Shown piece after piece: positions 19,114 to 28,480 of a stretch of 64,000 bases of DNA. A program made the translations under genes and the position numbers. Below the pieces are notes generated by a model, which had not been told where the DNA came from, did no database searches, and saw only the letters and a list, made by a program, of their open reading frames with translations. Within the stretch, counting starts at the first letter, position 1. Each line of letters starts with the position of its first letter. This DNA comes from Nitrospirales bacterium. GTDB lineage: Bacteria > Nitrospirota > Nitrospiria > Nitrospirales > UBA8639. Location: the NCBI GenBank assembly GCA_021604005.1, contig BQIV01000020.1:20299-84298 (forward strand), in the 5' to 3' direction.

Positions 19114-19635
19114 ATGAGTATGATGAATGCCGATTTACTGGTTTCCCCTAAAGAATTAACCGACCGGTGGGCCGAGCTCGCTCAAGACGAGCAAGCCCCT
19201 GATTACTACGAACTCACGGAATATGGAGAACTCGTCTTGAGCCCACGCGCGGAAACTCACCATCAACGCATTTGTTCAAGTGTAGTTCGCCAATTGAACC
19301 GGCAACTCGGAGACGAAGCTGTCCAAGAAGTCGCAGTCCTTACATCAACCGCCGGACTCCGCGTACCAGATGTGGTCTGGATGCCTCAAGAACGCTGGGA
19401 CCGGCTCCCCCGGAACGCTATCCTTGAAGCTCCTGAGCTTGTCGTGGAGGTCCTGTCGCCCGGTAACCGGAAGGCAGAAATAAACCATAAGATCCAAGGT
19501 TATCTGCATTCCGGCATCAAGGAAGTCATCGTGATTGGCCTCACCGGAACTATCGAATATTTCCGTACAGAAGGCGTCCAGTCTTCATCCACATTCAACA
19601 TCACTCTCTCCCTACCGCCGCAGCTCTTCAAATAA
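19114..19635 (+). CDS. Uma2 family (DUF820) endonuclease-like protein
   Basis: 173-residue Uma2 family protein, distinct from the one at 13431. Recognisable elements are YYELTEYGELVLSPRAETHH, GLRVPDVVWMPQERW, and LEAPELVVEVLSPGNRKAEI with the acid residues of the PD-(D/E)XK-like core, followed by HKIQGYLHSGIKEVIVIG. GAGGGGG about 13 bases before the ATG is a weak ribosome binding site. It sits between the FecR gene and a fossil TA pair. Family function is not well established. Confidence 0.87.
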   Translation: MSMMNADLLVSPKELTDRWAELAQDEQAPDYYELTEYGELVLSPRAETHHQRICSSVVRQLNRQLGDEAVQEVAVLTSTAGLRVPDVVWMPQERWDRLPRNAILEAPELVVEVLSPGNRKAEINHKIQGYLHSGIKEVIVIGLTGTIEYFRTEGVQSSSTFNITLSLPPQLFK

Positions 19636-20258
19636 CGTTCAAAACGCAATACCGGCATCTTAAGCAAATTCATTATTTACCAAACTTGTGTGTATTCGCG
19701 CCTAACGGTAAGCTAATTCTATGAGTTATGACGATCGAATCTCCATTGCCCAGCTATTCGTGGTGAGAAACCCTGCATCAAAGAGACACGAATCACAATG
19801 TACGATATTTTAGAGTACTTAGCTGGAGACATGTTTGAACACGAGATCCTCCAAGCCTCTCTCTTCCCAAGATATTCATGCAACCCTGGAATTTGCAGCC
19901 GCACGAGAACGAATGCTTGCCGTCTCCACTGACGAGTGAAACTTCTTATTGACGAAAATTGAGAATATGCAAAACATCATGGGTATACGATCCTATCCAC
20001 GTACAATAATTTTCGACAACATGCCGTCGTATATCATACACCTCCAAAAGTTATGTCGTTATCGATATGTAACACTAGCGCAAGATCTATCGCGAAACTG
20101 CTACACGTACGCCTATGCCTCACCCATACTGAACTATCCATCGATAATTCAATAAGATTTAGAACTCAATAGCATCTATTTTTGCCAAAATTTCAAAAAA
20201 ATGCTACGCTTCGTGCATCATAGTGATGCAAATTCCTGTCGCAAAATAAGGAGGATCT
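19636..20258. other. Intergenic region holding a decayed TA module
   Basis: About 620 bases. The first half contains the fossil DUF433/DUF5615 pair listed separately (19721-19962). From 19963 to 20258 I see only AT-rich sequence that should contain the promoter of the VapBC pair; no reading frame there looks like a protein. Confidence 0.5.
19721..19962 (+). pseudogene. Decayed DUF433 antitoxin-like gene and start of its DUF5615 partner
   Basis: The sequence begins ATGAGTTATGACGATCGAATC (MSYDDRIS), the usual start of DUF433 proteins. After frame changes it reads GEKPCIKETRITMYDILEYLAGDM, and in another frame QDIHATLEFAAARERMLAVSTDE, then stop at 19937-19939. These parts match the family's GKPCIxGxRITVxDxLEYLA and DIxAxLxFAAxRE blocks, as in the intact gene at 41692. 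Overlapping the stop, GTG AAA CTT CTT ATT GAC GAA AAT TGA (19936-19962) is the first eight codons (KLLIDEN) of a DUF5615 PIN-like protein, stopped at once. At least two frameshifts and loss of the partner make it a fossil module. Confidence 0.75.
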
Positions 20259-20516
20259 ATGAACGTCATCACCATCCGAAATTTACCCACCCACCTCGCG
20301 AAAGCGATTCAAAAACGAGCTCGCATAAAAAAAACAAGTATGAACAAGGCGGTTATTGGCCTGCTCGAAGAACATCTGGGAGCATCTACAAGCAAACCAC
20401 ATTCCATCCATCATGATCTTGATACTCTTGCTGGCTCCTGGACGAAAGAGGAAGCGCTCACATTTGAGAAGACATTGCTCAAACAACGAACCATCGACCC
20501 ACAACTCTGGAAATAA
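20259..20516 (+). CDS. vapB: Antitoxin, ribbon-helix-helix (FitA/VapB type)
   Basis: 85-residue putative antitoxin. The N-terminal ribbon-helix-helix (MNVITIRNLPTHLAKAIQKR, then NKAVIGLLEEHL) should bind its own promoter, and the C-terminal part (WTKEEALTFEKTL) should wrap the toxin. AAGGAGGATCT before the ATG is a strong ribosome binding site. Its stop overlaps the toxin start by one base (TAATG). The following gene encodes a PIN-domain protein, so this is a VapBC-type pair. Confidence 0.82.
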   Translation: MNVITIRNLPTHLAKAIQKRARIKKTSMNKAVIGLLEEHLGASTSKPHSIHHDLDTLAGSWTKEEALTFEKTLLKQRTIDPQLWK

Positions 20517-20914
20517 TGCGCCTACTCCTCGACACATCGGCCTATTCGGGCTTCATGCGTGGAAACCTCAAGATAAAAACCTACATTCAGGAGGCTGAAA
20601 TCATCTCTGTAAATGCCGTCGTACTAGGCGAACTACGTGCAGGATTTTTACACGGGAAAAAACGTGAGAAAAATGAAGAACTCTTGCGGCGATTTCTACT
20701 ATCTCCACGAACTCACGTTCTTCCAGTTGAGGAGGAAACAGCCGATCGATATGCCGTGATCATGAATGCTCTTTGGACTCTCGGCAAACCCATTCCGACA
20801 AACGATATTTGGATCGCAGCGACTGCGATGCAGTTTGGCCTGGAAATTCTTACCATGGATGTCCATTTCCAGTATGTCCCACAAGTGTTGGTTCATCACA
20901 TCACAAGTGAATAA
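20516..20914 (+). CDS. vapC: PIN-domain toxin (VapC type)
   Basis: 132-residue PIN-domain ribonuclease. The first acidic residue is in LLLDTSAYSGFM, the second is Glu in NAVVLGELRAGF, the third is Asp in IPTNDIWIAATAM, and a fourth sits in LEILTMDVHFQYV, the usual order of the catalytic set. Relatives cleave tRNA or rRNA when released from their antitoxin. It overlaps the antitoxin gene by one base. The pair lies between the FecR gene and its likely sigma gene. Confidence 0.88.
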   Translation: MRLLLDTSAYSGFMRGNLKIKTYIQEAEIISVNAVVLGELRAGFLHGKKREKNEELLRRFLLSPRTHVLPVEEETADRYAVIMNALWTLGKPIPTNDIWIAATAMQFGLEILTMDVHFQYVPQVLVHHITSE

Positions 20915-21161
20915 CTTCATCACCCTCAACCGGCAGCCACACAAAGAATAGGCTCAAATCTGTAGTCATGACTCAGAGTCTCTTCGAAACTTGTTTGAGA
21001 CACCACTCGCTACAAGAGAAGATGGAGCAAGAAAACCCTCTGAGCAATCTATCCTCAAATACCCAATCCCACGTACCCTTCGCCAGGTACATGACATAGG
21101 ATTCACTTCCCTTTGCAGCGCACCGCTAACGACCTCTAACTGCGATTTGGTTATGGGAGCG

Positions 21162-21668
21162 TTAGGCTTCGGCGTCGAGCCTCTGGCGACAGTGCGCCAA
21201 GCCTTTCATGATGTGCTTTTCGACCATGTTGTGAGAAATGCCAAGATGTTCGGCGATTTCACGGTGGGACTTTCCCCTAACTTTATGCAAGAGGAACACG
21301 TGGCGGCATTTAGGCGGCAGTTCGGCAATCGCATGACTCAGCTGCAGTAACTCTTCTTTTCCAACCGCCACTCGCTCCGGATCGGCTTCCCGCGCGGGAC
21401 AGTCGTACGCTTCATCCAACACAACAGATCGTTCTGCCTGTTTTTGTTGTTTGCGAAAGAGATCTACCGTGATGTTCGTGGCGGTTTTATAGAGTAAGGC
21501 TCGGACATTCTTGATCGGTTGGGTGGAGGACGCCGTGAAAACGCGAAGAAAGGTTTCCTGTACGACATCGGCAGCCTGATCTTTTGACCGCAGACGGTTG
21601 GTGAAAAACGCCAGTAATTCCCCATAGTATTCATGTGCCGCCGCATGCATGGAGGTGGGAGAACTCAT
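21162..21668 (-). CDS. ECF sigma factor, FecI type
   Basis: 168-residue FecI-type sigma-70 factor. Region 2 shows YYGELLAFFTNRLRSKDQA, ADVVQETFLRVF and the -10 reading segment around LYKTATNITVDLFRKQ; region 4 has LPPKCRHVFLLHKVRGKSH followed by the helix-turn-helix REIAEHLGISHNMVEKHI. The ATG at 21668 has AAAGGGTGA upstream and gives the usual N-terminus; earlier text is not conserved. It should transcribe a siderophore receptor gene, most likely the one at 14572 via the FecR protein at 17646. A Fur-box-like site lies 164 bases upstream. Confidence 0.92.
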   Translation of the reverse strand: MSSPTSMHAAAHEYYGELLAFFTNRLRSKDQAADVVQETFLRVFTASSTQPIKNVRALLYKTATNITVDLFRKQQKQAERSVVLDEAYDCPAREADPERVAVGKEELLQLSHAIAELPPKCRHVFLLHKVRGKSHREIAEHLGISHNMVEKHIMKGLAHCRQRLDAEA

Positions 21669-21831
21669 CGTCGCAATCACCCTTTTAACGTGGATATTAT
21701 CGATCGCGTTCGATGGCGTTCTAGAACGTTGTCGCGATGACGACCAACACAACAAACTACACACGGATTGCGGCTATGCAGAGAAGGCAGCTTGCGACCA
21801 AACCTCAACATGATCCTGTAGCTCACATGTT

Positions 21832-21850
21832 AATAATAATACTCATTCTC
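21832..21850. promoter_or_regulatory. Fur-box-like site upstream of FecI-type sigma gene
   Basis: AATAATAATACTCATTCTC matches 15 of 19 positions of the classical Fur box GATAATGATAATCATTATC, in the gap between the two sigma genes. Iron-repression of the leftward sigma gene is the natural inference. Confidence 0.55.
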
Positions 21851-21986
21851 AATATCATAATAAAGCAAGTCCAGGAAACACAATACTCTCCTACCGATGC
21901 ATTTGACCATGTTCAAATACTGGAAAAACATGCGTATCCATTGGAAATGGAACGGTCATCTCTAGCCGATTCATGCCGGTATGGAT

Positions 21987-22520
21987 CTAGTCTGCTTGAT
22001 CAAGCTGCGCACGGCACAGTTGGAGGGCCTTCCGAAGATGCTTTTCAACCATATTTTTAGAAATGCCCAGGCGAGCGGCAATGTCTTGATAGTCCATCTG
22101 TTCGAACTTTCGCATCATAAACACTTCCCTGCAGCGAGGAGGTAAGTCCTCGATGGCGCGAAGCAGAAGCGCCAGCCGTTCCCGCCCCGCCACTTCTCGT
22201 TCCGCACTCGGAGCTTCATAGGGAACCGTTTCCTGAAGTGGCTCGGGTGAGAGGTATTTCGCTCGTATGTGCTCTTTTCGATACACGTCCGTAGCAAGGT
22301 TATTCGCAATGCGATACAGATAGGCCCGGGGGTTGGCAATGAGAAGATTCTGACGGATGTTCGTCACTCGAAGATATGTTTCATGAATGACCTCTGATGC
22401 CAACGATGCTGACCCGAGCTTTTTCGTAAAATACCCAACAAGTTCCCCGTAGTAATATTCGACGAAACCTGGAAGATCCGATGAATCCCCGTTCATGATG
22501 ATTGGCGTTTTCACATGCAT
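21987..22520 (-). CDS. ECF sigma factor, FecI type (second copy)
   Basis: 177-residue FecI-type sigma factor, a diverged paralog of the one at 21162. Region 2: YYYGELVGYFTKKLGSASLA, SEVIHETYLRVT, LYRIANNLATDVYRKEHI; region 4: DLPPRCREVFMMRKFEQM then the helix-turn-helix DIAARLGISKNMVEKHLR. The ATG at 22520 is used here; the ATG at 22496 (MNGDSSDLPGF) would remove a short unconserved leader. Its likely partners are FecR at 32289 and the receptor at 29331, now 10 kb away. It is the upstream gene of the two sigma genes on this strand, with 318 bases between them. Confidence 0.92.
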   Translation of the reverse strand: MHVKTPIIMNGDSSDLPGFVEYYYGELVGYFTKKLGSASLASEVIHETYLRVTNIRQNLLIANPRAYLYRIANNLATDVYRKEHIRAKYLSPEPLQETVPYEAPSAEREVAGRERLALLLRAIEDLPPRCREVFMMRKFEQMDYQDIAARLGISKNMVEKHLRKALQLCRAQLDQAD

Positions 22521-23544
22521 ACGTATCAAGCCAATGACAATTGTTCACGCCTGAATTGAGTGACGATAGAGCACGATCTCTTCTGCGACGGTGACTACGC
22601 AGTCATTACCCGACAAGAGACTCTACCGAAAGCCCTGGACGGATAAACATGTTCATTCGCCAGGTCAATATGTTCAATGGCAAGATCACCTTATGTGACG
22701 GTGAAGAGGCCAGGGAGAGGCAGTGAGGTAAAAATTACGGAAAGCAGGGAGGCATGCACGGGCTCCGCGTTCGTGTATAGTCTTTTAACTTTTCATTAAG
22801 ACCTATAGCGTTCCGATACACTTTCGTCTATCCGAAGTGTACTATGATGTTGTGTGAGTGATGTAAATAAAGCTTGAAGGTTTTTGATCTTGCTCTATAG
22901 TCGCTCCACTAAACTTCTGCATGTACGAAGTATATTCTTGCGCTGTATGAGTGGTGGTGATTCGGCTGAAAGTTATTTGGTTCCGCTATAGTCGTCTGGA
23001 AAGTGCTATAGCCGTTTCAGTTATGCTGAAGCTACAGGGCGCCCCGTTGAATGCCGATGCCCCTTCGTTATTGCATCGTCAATTGCCTGCAAATCATCCA
23101 GGCGGGCATAACTTTCCTCATGTTCACGTTGTACCGCACTGGGTTAGTAGCATTTCCCTGTTTGGAACGTATGTGGATTCGCTATAGCATTAAAGAACAT
23201 TTTGTTCATGAACATTACTCACTTCACCGCTCATCTCATGTTTTCTTATCGTCTAGATTTTTGCTCTCTACCGGGGTTCGTCCCGGCGGCCGAGGCCCTT
23301 TTGTTTCGGCAAAAGGACCCAAAACCATGAACGCCCAGGCCAGGCTCATCGGATGAGATGAACACCATTTGGTAGGGCGGGCTAACTCGCTGCGCTCAGA
23401 CAAGCCCGCCCAGCATGAGAGGCGTTCACTCAACGGACTGGCCTGCAGGCGTCAGGTCATAGGTACTGAGAAAACGTTAAAAAACTATACTGCCTTCCTG
23501 CATAGACAACGCAAGGCGAGCGGACAATAACAGCACCTCTATCG
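22521..23544. other. 1-kb intergenic region with CTATAG clusters and a palindromic repeat element
   Basis: No protein-like frame is seen. Five CTATAG words lie at 22803, 22895, 22986, 23006 and 23182, mostly in a G/CCTATAG-T/C context. From about 23264 to 23430 there is a structured element listed separately. The rest is unassigned. Confidence 0.5.
23264..23430. repeat. Dispersed palindromic repeat element (GGGGTTCGTCCCGGCGGCC type)
   Basis: The element starts at about GGGGTTCGTCCCGGCGGCC and includes two hairpins: GGCCCTTTTG (23294-23303) with CAAAAGGACC (23310-23319), one mismatch, and GGGCGGGCT (23375-23383) with AGCCCGCCC (23403-23411), perfect. From memory, elements with this wording recur in many Gram-negative genomes and often give spurious short gene calls. 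The frame on the minus strand here (23236-23433) is such a case. Confidence 0.6.
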
Positions 23545-24621
23545 TTATTGAACCGGGAGAATGCGAAAACGCTCGTCCTCACGTAATCCATCTTGCACTT
23601 CAACGACTAATCCATCCGAAAGCCCGAGCGTCAGCACACGATCTTCAAATTGTTCAGGGTGAATTTCGACAGGCACAAAAGGCCGGCCGGCCTTAAACAA
23701 CAGATTTCGTTCAGAAATAGCCAACACCTGCTCACGACGATCTACGATAATATGGGCCACTGCACTATAGCCCGCCCTGACAAACCGATCGGCCTTCAAT
23801 GTCACGCTACTGCGTACCTCGAATGTTGTCCGCCCATCCTTGACCAACGCCTTGGGCGAAAGAAACTCAATGACTCCCGTAAACGTCGTATCAGGAAACG
23901 CTCCCACAATCAACGTGGTAGGCATCCCTCTCTCAAGCCTCCCTGCATCGGGTTCATCCACTTGTCCTTTAAAAATCAAATCGGACATATCGGCAATTGT
24001 GACAATACTGGTACCAACGTTAAACTCATTCGACTCGATCACAAATGCCCCCACTTCGACTGTCCGTTCCAGGACCAACCCGCTCACGGTCGCCCGAATT
24101 TCCGATGCACTCTGATCGAGTTCCGTCGAGGCTCCGGACCGAACAATTTCCACATTCCGTTGCGCGGCCGCGAAATTCTGTTTGGCCAGTTGCCATTCCA
24201 TGTGCGCTTCTTCATATTCCACACGTGGGAGATAGCGTTTCTTATAGAGCTGCTTGGTCCGCGTCAACTCGCGCTGTTGGTGCTTCAACCGAATTTGTGC
24301 CTCCCGCAACTTGGATTGGGCGGCACTCACATCAATAGGGTCGGGATAGGGTTGAATCAACGCCAAAAGATCGTTCTGCTTTACGGCGTCACCGGGAAGC
24401 ACATAAACCTCTTTGATCACGCCCGAAATATGGGGTTTGATCACGACTTGCTGACGTGGCGTGATGGTCCCATTTGCCACGATCGAGCGTTCGATATCGG
24501 CACGAAACGGCATAGCCATCTGGTATTCATCTGCCGTACTCACGGATCGTGTATAGAGAAAATAGCCGGATACCGCCGAGAATACGAGAATCGAGACAAC
24601 CAGCAACAGCATGCGCATCAT
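23545..24621 (-). CDS. HlyD/MacA-type periplasmic adaptor (membrane fusion protein)
   Basis: 358-residue adaptor of a tripartite exporter. One N-terminal membrane anchor (MMRMLLLVVSILVFSAVSGY) is followed by the lipoyl-like half VVIKPHISGVIKEVYVLPGD, a helical hairpin with coiled-coil text (about 90-165: KLREAQIRLKHQQRELTRT), the second lipoyl half (IRATVSGLVLERTVEVGAFV) and beta-barrel domains (VDEPDAGRLERGMPTTLIV). GAGGTGAAG before the ATG is a good ribosome binding site. It follows the MacB-type permease gene by 75 bases on the same strand. The arrangement recalls PvdR/PvdT, which recycle pyoverdine. Confidence 0.88.
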   Translation of the reverse strand: MMRMLLLVVSILVFSAVSGYFLYTRSVSTADEYQMAMPFRADIERSIVANGTITPRQQVVIKPHISGVIKEVYVLPGDAVKQNDLLALIQPYPDPIDVSAAQSKLREAQIRLKHQQRELTRTKQLYKKRYLPRVEYEEAHMEWQLAKQNFAAAQRNVEIVRSGASTELDQSASEIRATVSGLVLERTVEVGAFVIESNEFNVGTSIVTIADMSDLIFKGQVDEPDAGRLERGMPTTLIVGAFPDTTFTGVIEFLSPKALVKDGRTTFEVRSSVTLKADRFVRAGYSAVAHIIVDRREQVLAISERNLLFKAGRPFVPVEIHPEQFEDRVLTLGLSDGLVVEVQDGLREDERFRILPVQ

Positions 24622-24696
24622 CGCTTCACCTCACGGGCCGGCATCCCACCACGTTTCAAGGCAACGCCACCGGCCACATGGCTTGGTCCAATTCGC

Positions 24697-25926
24697 TTAT
24701 TCATGCCGCAGCGCCTCCACGATATTAATCCGTGCCGCCTGTTGAGCCGGAATATACCCGGCCACAATGCCTCCGATGATCAACACGGTCAAGGCCCAGA
24801 GCGCTACTCCGATATCGACCTCCGGCTCTCGAAAATATTCCATCTCAAAGCCGATCACCCGAATGAGTTCTACCCCGCTAACCCCAGCGAGCAGCCCCAA
24901 ATACCCTGATACGATTGTCAACACTAACGACTCCGACAGGATCATCGTGAGAATTTTCGGAGGCGTCGCGCCAATGGTCTTCCGAATACCAATCTCCCGC
25001 GTCCGTTCTTTGACGGCAATGAACATGACATTGGTCACACCGATCAAGCCGGCGCACAGCGTGCCAAGTCCCACGATGCCGACAAACAGGTGAATGCCTC
25101 CAAACAGTGCTTGAAACTTCAGATACTCGTCAAGGGAATTCCAGATACCGACCGCCGCATAATCAGTCGGCGCAAATCGGTGGCGCTTCGCCAATAAGGT
25201 TCGAACATGGCTCTCAAAATCAACAGAATGATATCCGTCCTTGACGGTAAATATCATAAACGTCACTTCGGGATTAGGATTGAACGAACGCAGGTACGCG
25301 GTATACGGAATATAAATCCGACGCAACTCACCTTCTCCCCCTACATCAGTAAAGACACCAACGACTAAATAATTGGTACCCTCGATGGTAATGCGTTGCC
25401 CAACCGGATCCTCGTCCTCGTTGAACAGCAACTGGGCCACGCGTGAACCAATCACGGCAATGCGCCGACCTTCGGCGGTATCCAGTTCATTCATCAGCCG
25501 GCCCGACAGTAGTTGCGTCCGTTCGACCACATGATACCCAGGTGCAATCGCAAGGATTGGAAAAGAACCGCTCTGCCGCTCAAACGTCACAGGCTCTTTT
25601 GTCTTGAGTTCAATGCGAGGCGTGATATTTTCAATGCCGGGAATACCGGACTGCAGCAAGTCGAGGTCTTGAATGTTCAAGGTAATCGGTCGTCCAGGTA
25701 GCAAGCCGTCAAATGGAACCGACGTTTTCCCGCTCTCAACCCACACGCTGTTCAAGGCATCATCTTTGAAAATTTGAAGCATCCCCCGCTCCAACCCCGT
25801 TCCAATGCCAAGCAACAGCACCACCATAAAAATGCCCCAAAAGACACCAAACGCCGTCAGGAATGCACGGAGCTTGTGCCGACGCACACTTAAGAAAATG
25901 TCTTCCCAATGGTCCAAGACGCTCAT
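24697..25926 (-). CDS. MacB/FtsX-type ABC transporter permease
   Basis: 409-residue permease with the MacB topology: one N-terminal helix (LRAFLTAFGVFWGIFMVVLL), a large periplasmic MacB_PCD domain (about 50-260), and three C-terminal helices of the FtsX domain (VGLGTLCAGLIGVTNVMF, then KERTREIGIRKTIGATPPKI, and ALTVLIIGGIVAGYIPAQQAA). The ATPase domain that is fused in true MacB proteins is absent, so it needs a separate ATPase; the one at 10132 is of the right subfamily. The ATG at 25926 is preferred to the TTG at 25953. It is the first gene of a two-gene unit with the adaptor. Confidence 0.88.
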   Translation of the reverse strand: MSVLDHWEDIFLSVRRHKLRAFLTAFGVFWGIFMVVLLLGIGTGLERGMLQIFKDDALNSVWVESGKTSVPFDGLLPGRPITLNIQDLDLLQSGIPGIENITPRIELKTKEPVTFERQSGSFPILAIAPGYHVVERTQLLSGRLMNELDTAEGRRIAVIGSRVAQLLFNEDEDPVGQRITIEGTNYLVVGVFTDVGGEGELRRIYIPYTAYLRSFNPNPEVTFMIFTVKDGYHSVDFESHVRTLLAKRHRFAPTDYAAVGIWNSLDEYLKFQALFGGIHLFVGIVGLGTLCAGLIGVTNVMFIAVKERTREIGIRKTIGATPPKILTMILSESLVLTIVSGYLGLLAGVSGVELIRVIGFEMEYFREPEVDIGVALWALTVLIIGGIVAGYIPAQQAARINIVEALRHE

Positions 25927-26142
25927 GAGGGACAATCCATTCGCCTCGATCAATCCACAACATGGTCAGGAGAACATGTCATGGGAATGACGCACCCATG
26001 AAATCAGACAGCCACCGGTTACCAGAAAACCATGACGGTGCCAGCAGGGCCACAACACATCGCTGGGACCACATCTTGCGCGGAAAGCTAGCACGATTAC
26101 CTATGGCAGGCACATAAAGGGAAAGGAACAGGCAAGCAGACG

Positions 26143-27957
26143 TCACACCGACAAGTGTCCTTTGTCGAATCCGGCAAACGCCACATCCAACTCCGGGAGA
26201 TAGTCCTGATAGGTTTTCCAGCGATCGACCGACCGCGTGTAGATGGGTTGCCGCACTTGCCACCGGCTCGGCGTCTGCACGGCACGATCCACACGATGAA
26301 AATCTAAGCATCGATCATCCCAGCGTACGTCGAGAAAATCAATCAGGCGTCGCGCCTGTCCGGCAAGATCAGCCACCGTTTCTTCGTACTGAAAATCCAA
26401 AATCGAAAGTGGAAGCGCCGCCTGCCAATGCGTCATGAGCCGACGGGACTCCATGGTAAAATAGGCCAGATCCGAAAAGTCCGTCGAATACCGTTGATCG
26501 GGATTGAAGTTTTCCAACCAAATCGACAGCGCATTATCACGAACCCCGCGATGACAGTACACCACGCGAGCATTGGGAAACAGCACGGCGGCAAAGGCGA
26601 GCTGAAAAAAGTTCAATGGCTGCTTATCACTGATACGCAAGCGACCCCTAGGCGCCCCCTGTCGCAACGCATCCAAATACCGATAGGCATGTTCCCGGCT
26701 CTGCATTTCCGTCAGTCGGAGGGCCGATTGCCACGGGGCATCCCCGTCTTCATGCAACGCGCAGCCCGCCAGCCGTGCAAGGTCCGGCAACTCCCCGGCA
26801 CCATGCATCTGCGGGTGGGCGGATAAAATCTGCTCGGTCAAGGTCGTCCCCGAACGCGGGAGCCCCACGATGAACACGGGTTGATCGGTTCCTACCCCAT
26901 AGTGCTGCCGTACCTCAAAGAACTCCTTGGTATACGTCTGGATGACGTGATCCACCCGCGTGGTCAAGGCCTCACGAGCCAAAGGCCCCGCTTTCGCCCG
27001 CCGGGCCGCATTGGCCAAACTCCCGGCCTCGGCCGCTAACCGATACTGACGGCGGCGATCGTGATACTTCGCAAGACCATAACCCAACAACGCGCGGGCT
27101 TCCTCGGGCGTCTGATCGTGCCCAAGCGCCTTGTGCGCATGCACCAACCACATGCCGCTCTCCGTGTCTCCTTTCACTAACCCCAGGTAGTGACCTAGGG
27201 CCAACGCATTACCCGGATACCGCCGCAACACGTTCAGATAACACCCGAGCGCCGCCTCGGCTTGCCCAAGATCTTCCAACGTCCGGCCCAAGCCGAACCA
27301 ACTGGAAATATCATCCGGATCTAACCCCAACGACTGCCGAAAGAGCGACTCGGCTTGCATGACCTTTCCCTGTTGCGACAATTCTTGCGCCAAACGACTT
27401 CGCGCGCGAGCCATCGAGGGATCATGCACCGCCGCCCACCGAAAACACTGAATGGCATCTTCGAGTTGCTCAGCCTCAACCAACAAGTTTCCAAGCGTGA
27501 GATACGTTTCCGCACGGGTCACATCGATTTGGAGCGCTCGCTTGAGTGCATCAAACGCGCCTTCCCGGTCACCTATTTGCTTGCGTGCCGTTCCAAGGTT
27601 ATGCCACCCATCTGCATACTGCGCATCGAGGTCGACCGCGCGGGTGAAGGCGTAAATCGCATGAGACCATTCGCACAGACGCACGTGCACCCGCCCCAAA
27701 TCAGACCACGTTCTCGGGTCCTGCGGCGCGAGGTCCGTTGACCGTTTGGCCGATTCCAGCGCCGACTCCCGCTCACCCAGTAGTGAATGGATTTGGCCAA
27801 GATAGCGATGGGCATCGGGATCATTGGCATTCGCATGAAGTTGCTCACGACACAACTGCCGGGCAGCAGACCAATTCCGCTCTTCAAGCGCTTGTTGAAC
27901 GTGTCGTAATAATGGAGATTGAGGGCTCTCTGGTTTGGTGGCAGTAGACATCGTCAT
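26143..27957 (-). CDS. TPR-repeat sulfotransferase family protein
   Basis: 604-residue two-part protein. The first half (about 15-300) is made of tetratricopeptide repeats (for example PDAHRYLGQIHSLLGERESA, ADGWHNLGTARKQIGDREGA). The second half is a sulfotransferase domain: the PAPS-binding 5' loop is VFIVGLPRSGTTLTEQIL, followed by GAGELPDLARL, ISDKQPLNFFQL and RVVYCHRGVRDNALSIWLE, the 3'-phosphate site. Relatives modify proteins or glycans. No polysaccharide or sulfate-activation genes are nearby. It is not an obvious part of the iron island despite lying inside it. Confidence 0.9.
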   Translation of the reverse strand: MTMSTATKPESPQSPLLRHVQQALEERNWSAARQLCREQLHANANDPDAHRYLGQIHSLLGERESALESAKRSTDLAPQDPRTWSDLGRVHVRLCEWSHAIYAFTRAVDLDAQYADGWHNLGTARKQIGDREGAFDALKRALQIDVTRAETYLTLGNLLVEAEQLEDAIQCFRWAAVHDPSMARARSRLAQELSQQGKVMQAESLFRQSLGLDPDDISSWFGLGRTLEDLGQAEAALGCYLNVLRRYPGNALALGHYLGLVKGDTESGMWLVHAHKALGHDQTPEEARALLGYGLAKYHDRRRQYRLAAEAGSLANAARRAKAGPLAREALTTRVDHVIQTYTKEFFEVRQHYGVGTDQPVFIVGLPRSGTTLTEQILSAHPQMHGAGELPDLARLAGCALHEDGDAPWQSALRLTEMQSREHAYRYLDALRQGAPRGRLRISDKQPLNFFQLAFAAVLFPNARVVYCHRGVRDNALSIWLENFNPDQRYSTDFSDLAYFTMESRRLMTHWQAALPLSILDFQYEETVADLAGQARRLIDFLDVRWDDRCLDFHRVDRAVQTPSRWQVRQPIYTRSVDRWKTYQDYLPELDVAFAGFDKGHLSV

Positions 27958-28390
27958 GGATCGTACATAGCCTTTGACAGCATAGGATGATGGAAGAATT
28001 CAGAATAATTGATACACTCAGAGCGCAAAGGTCCTTCGCCCTCCTACGTAATAAGACGATTTCAGACACAATATCCTTACCTTTCAAGCAAGTTTTTTAC
28101 AAATTCAAGAAATTTCCAACCCTAAAAGCACAACTCATGCTATCCTGTGCCTTTTTAGGCAAGCAGCATGGGTAGGTAGGAGTTTACCTCGATATTCATG
28201 ACAAGCCTGGGCAGGGTATCGAGCGGAGGCGATTCGTTCGAAGAGGTTATTGTTCATATCGCTCAAGGTGATGTCTGGAAAATTGCTGACCACCCAGATC
28301 AAAAGACCTCTCCTGGGCAAAAAATCCATTTCGTTTTCATCCAACCCTTACGAAAGATTCGGTAGTCTAAAATTCACCTCACCATACAGT

Positions 28391-28411
28391 CTTAAATCAT
28401 GTCTGACCCTA
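28391..28411 (-). repeat. REP-like half site
   Basis: Reverse complement reads TAGGGTCAGACATGATTTAA, nearly the same as GGGTCAGACATGACTCTT at 13285. See the list of related sites under 17513. Confidence 0.5.
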
Positions 28412-28480
28412 AATATAACAATTTCAAATTAGCGCAAAGGTTTAACCTCCATGCCCTATAAGACTGTAAAACGGGCATAG

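Noticed and set aside
23236..23433. 65-codon frame on the minus strand
   Set aside because: It lies wholly inside a structured dispersed repeat whose hairpins explain the sequence; such frames are common false calls.
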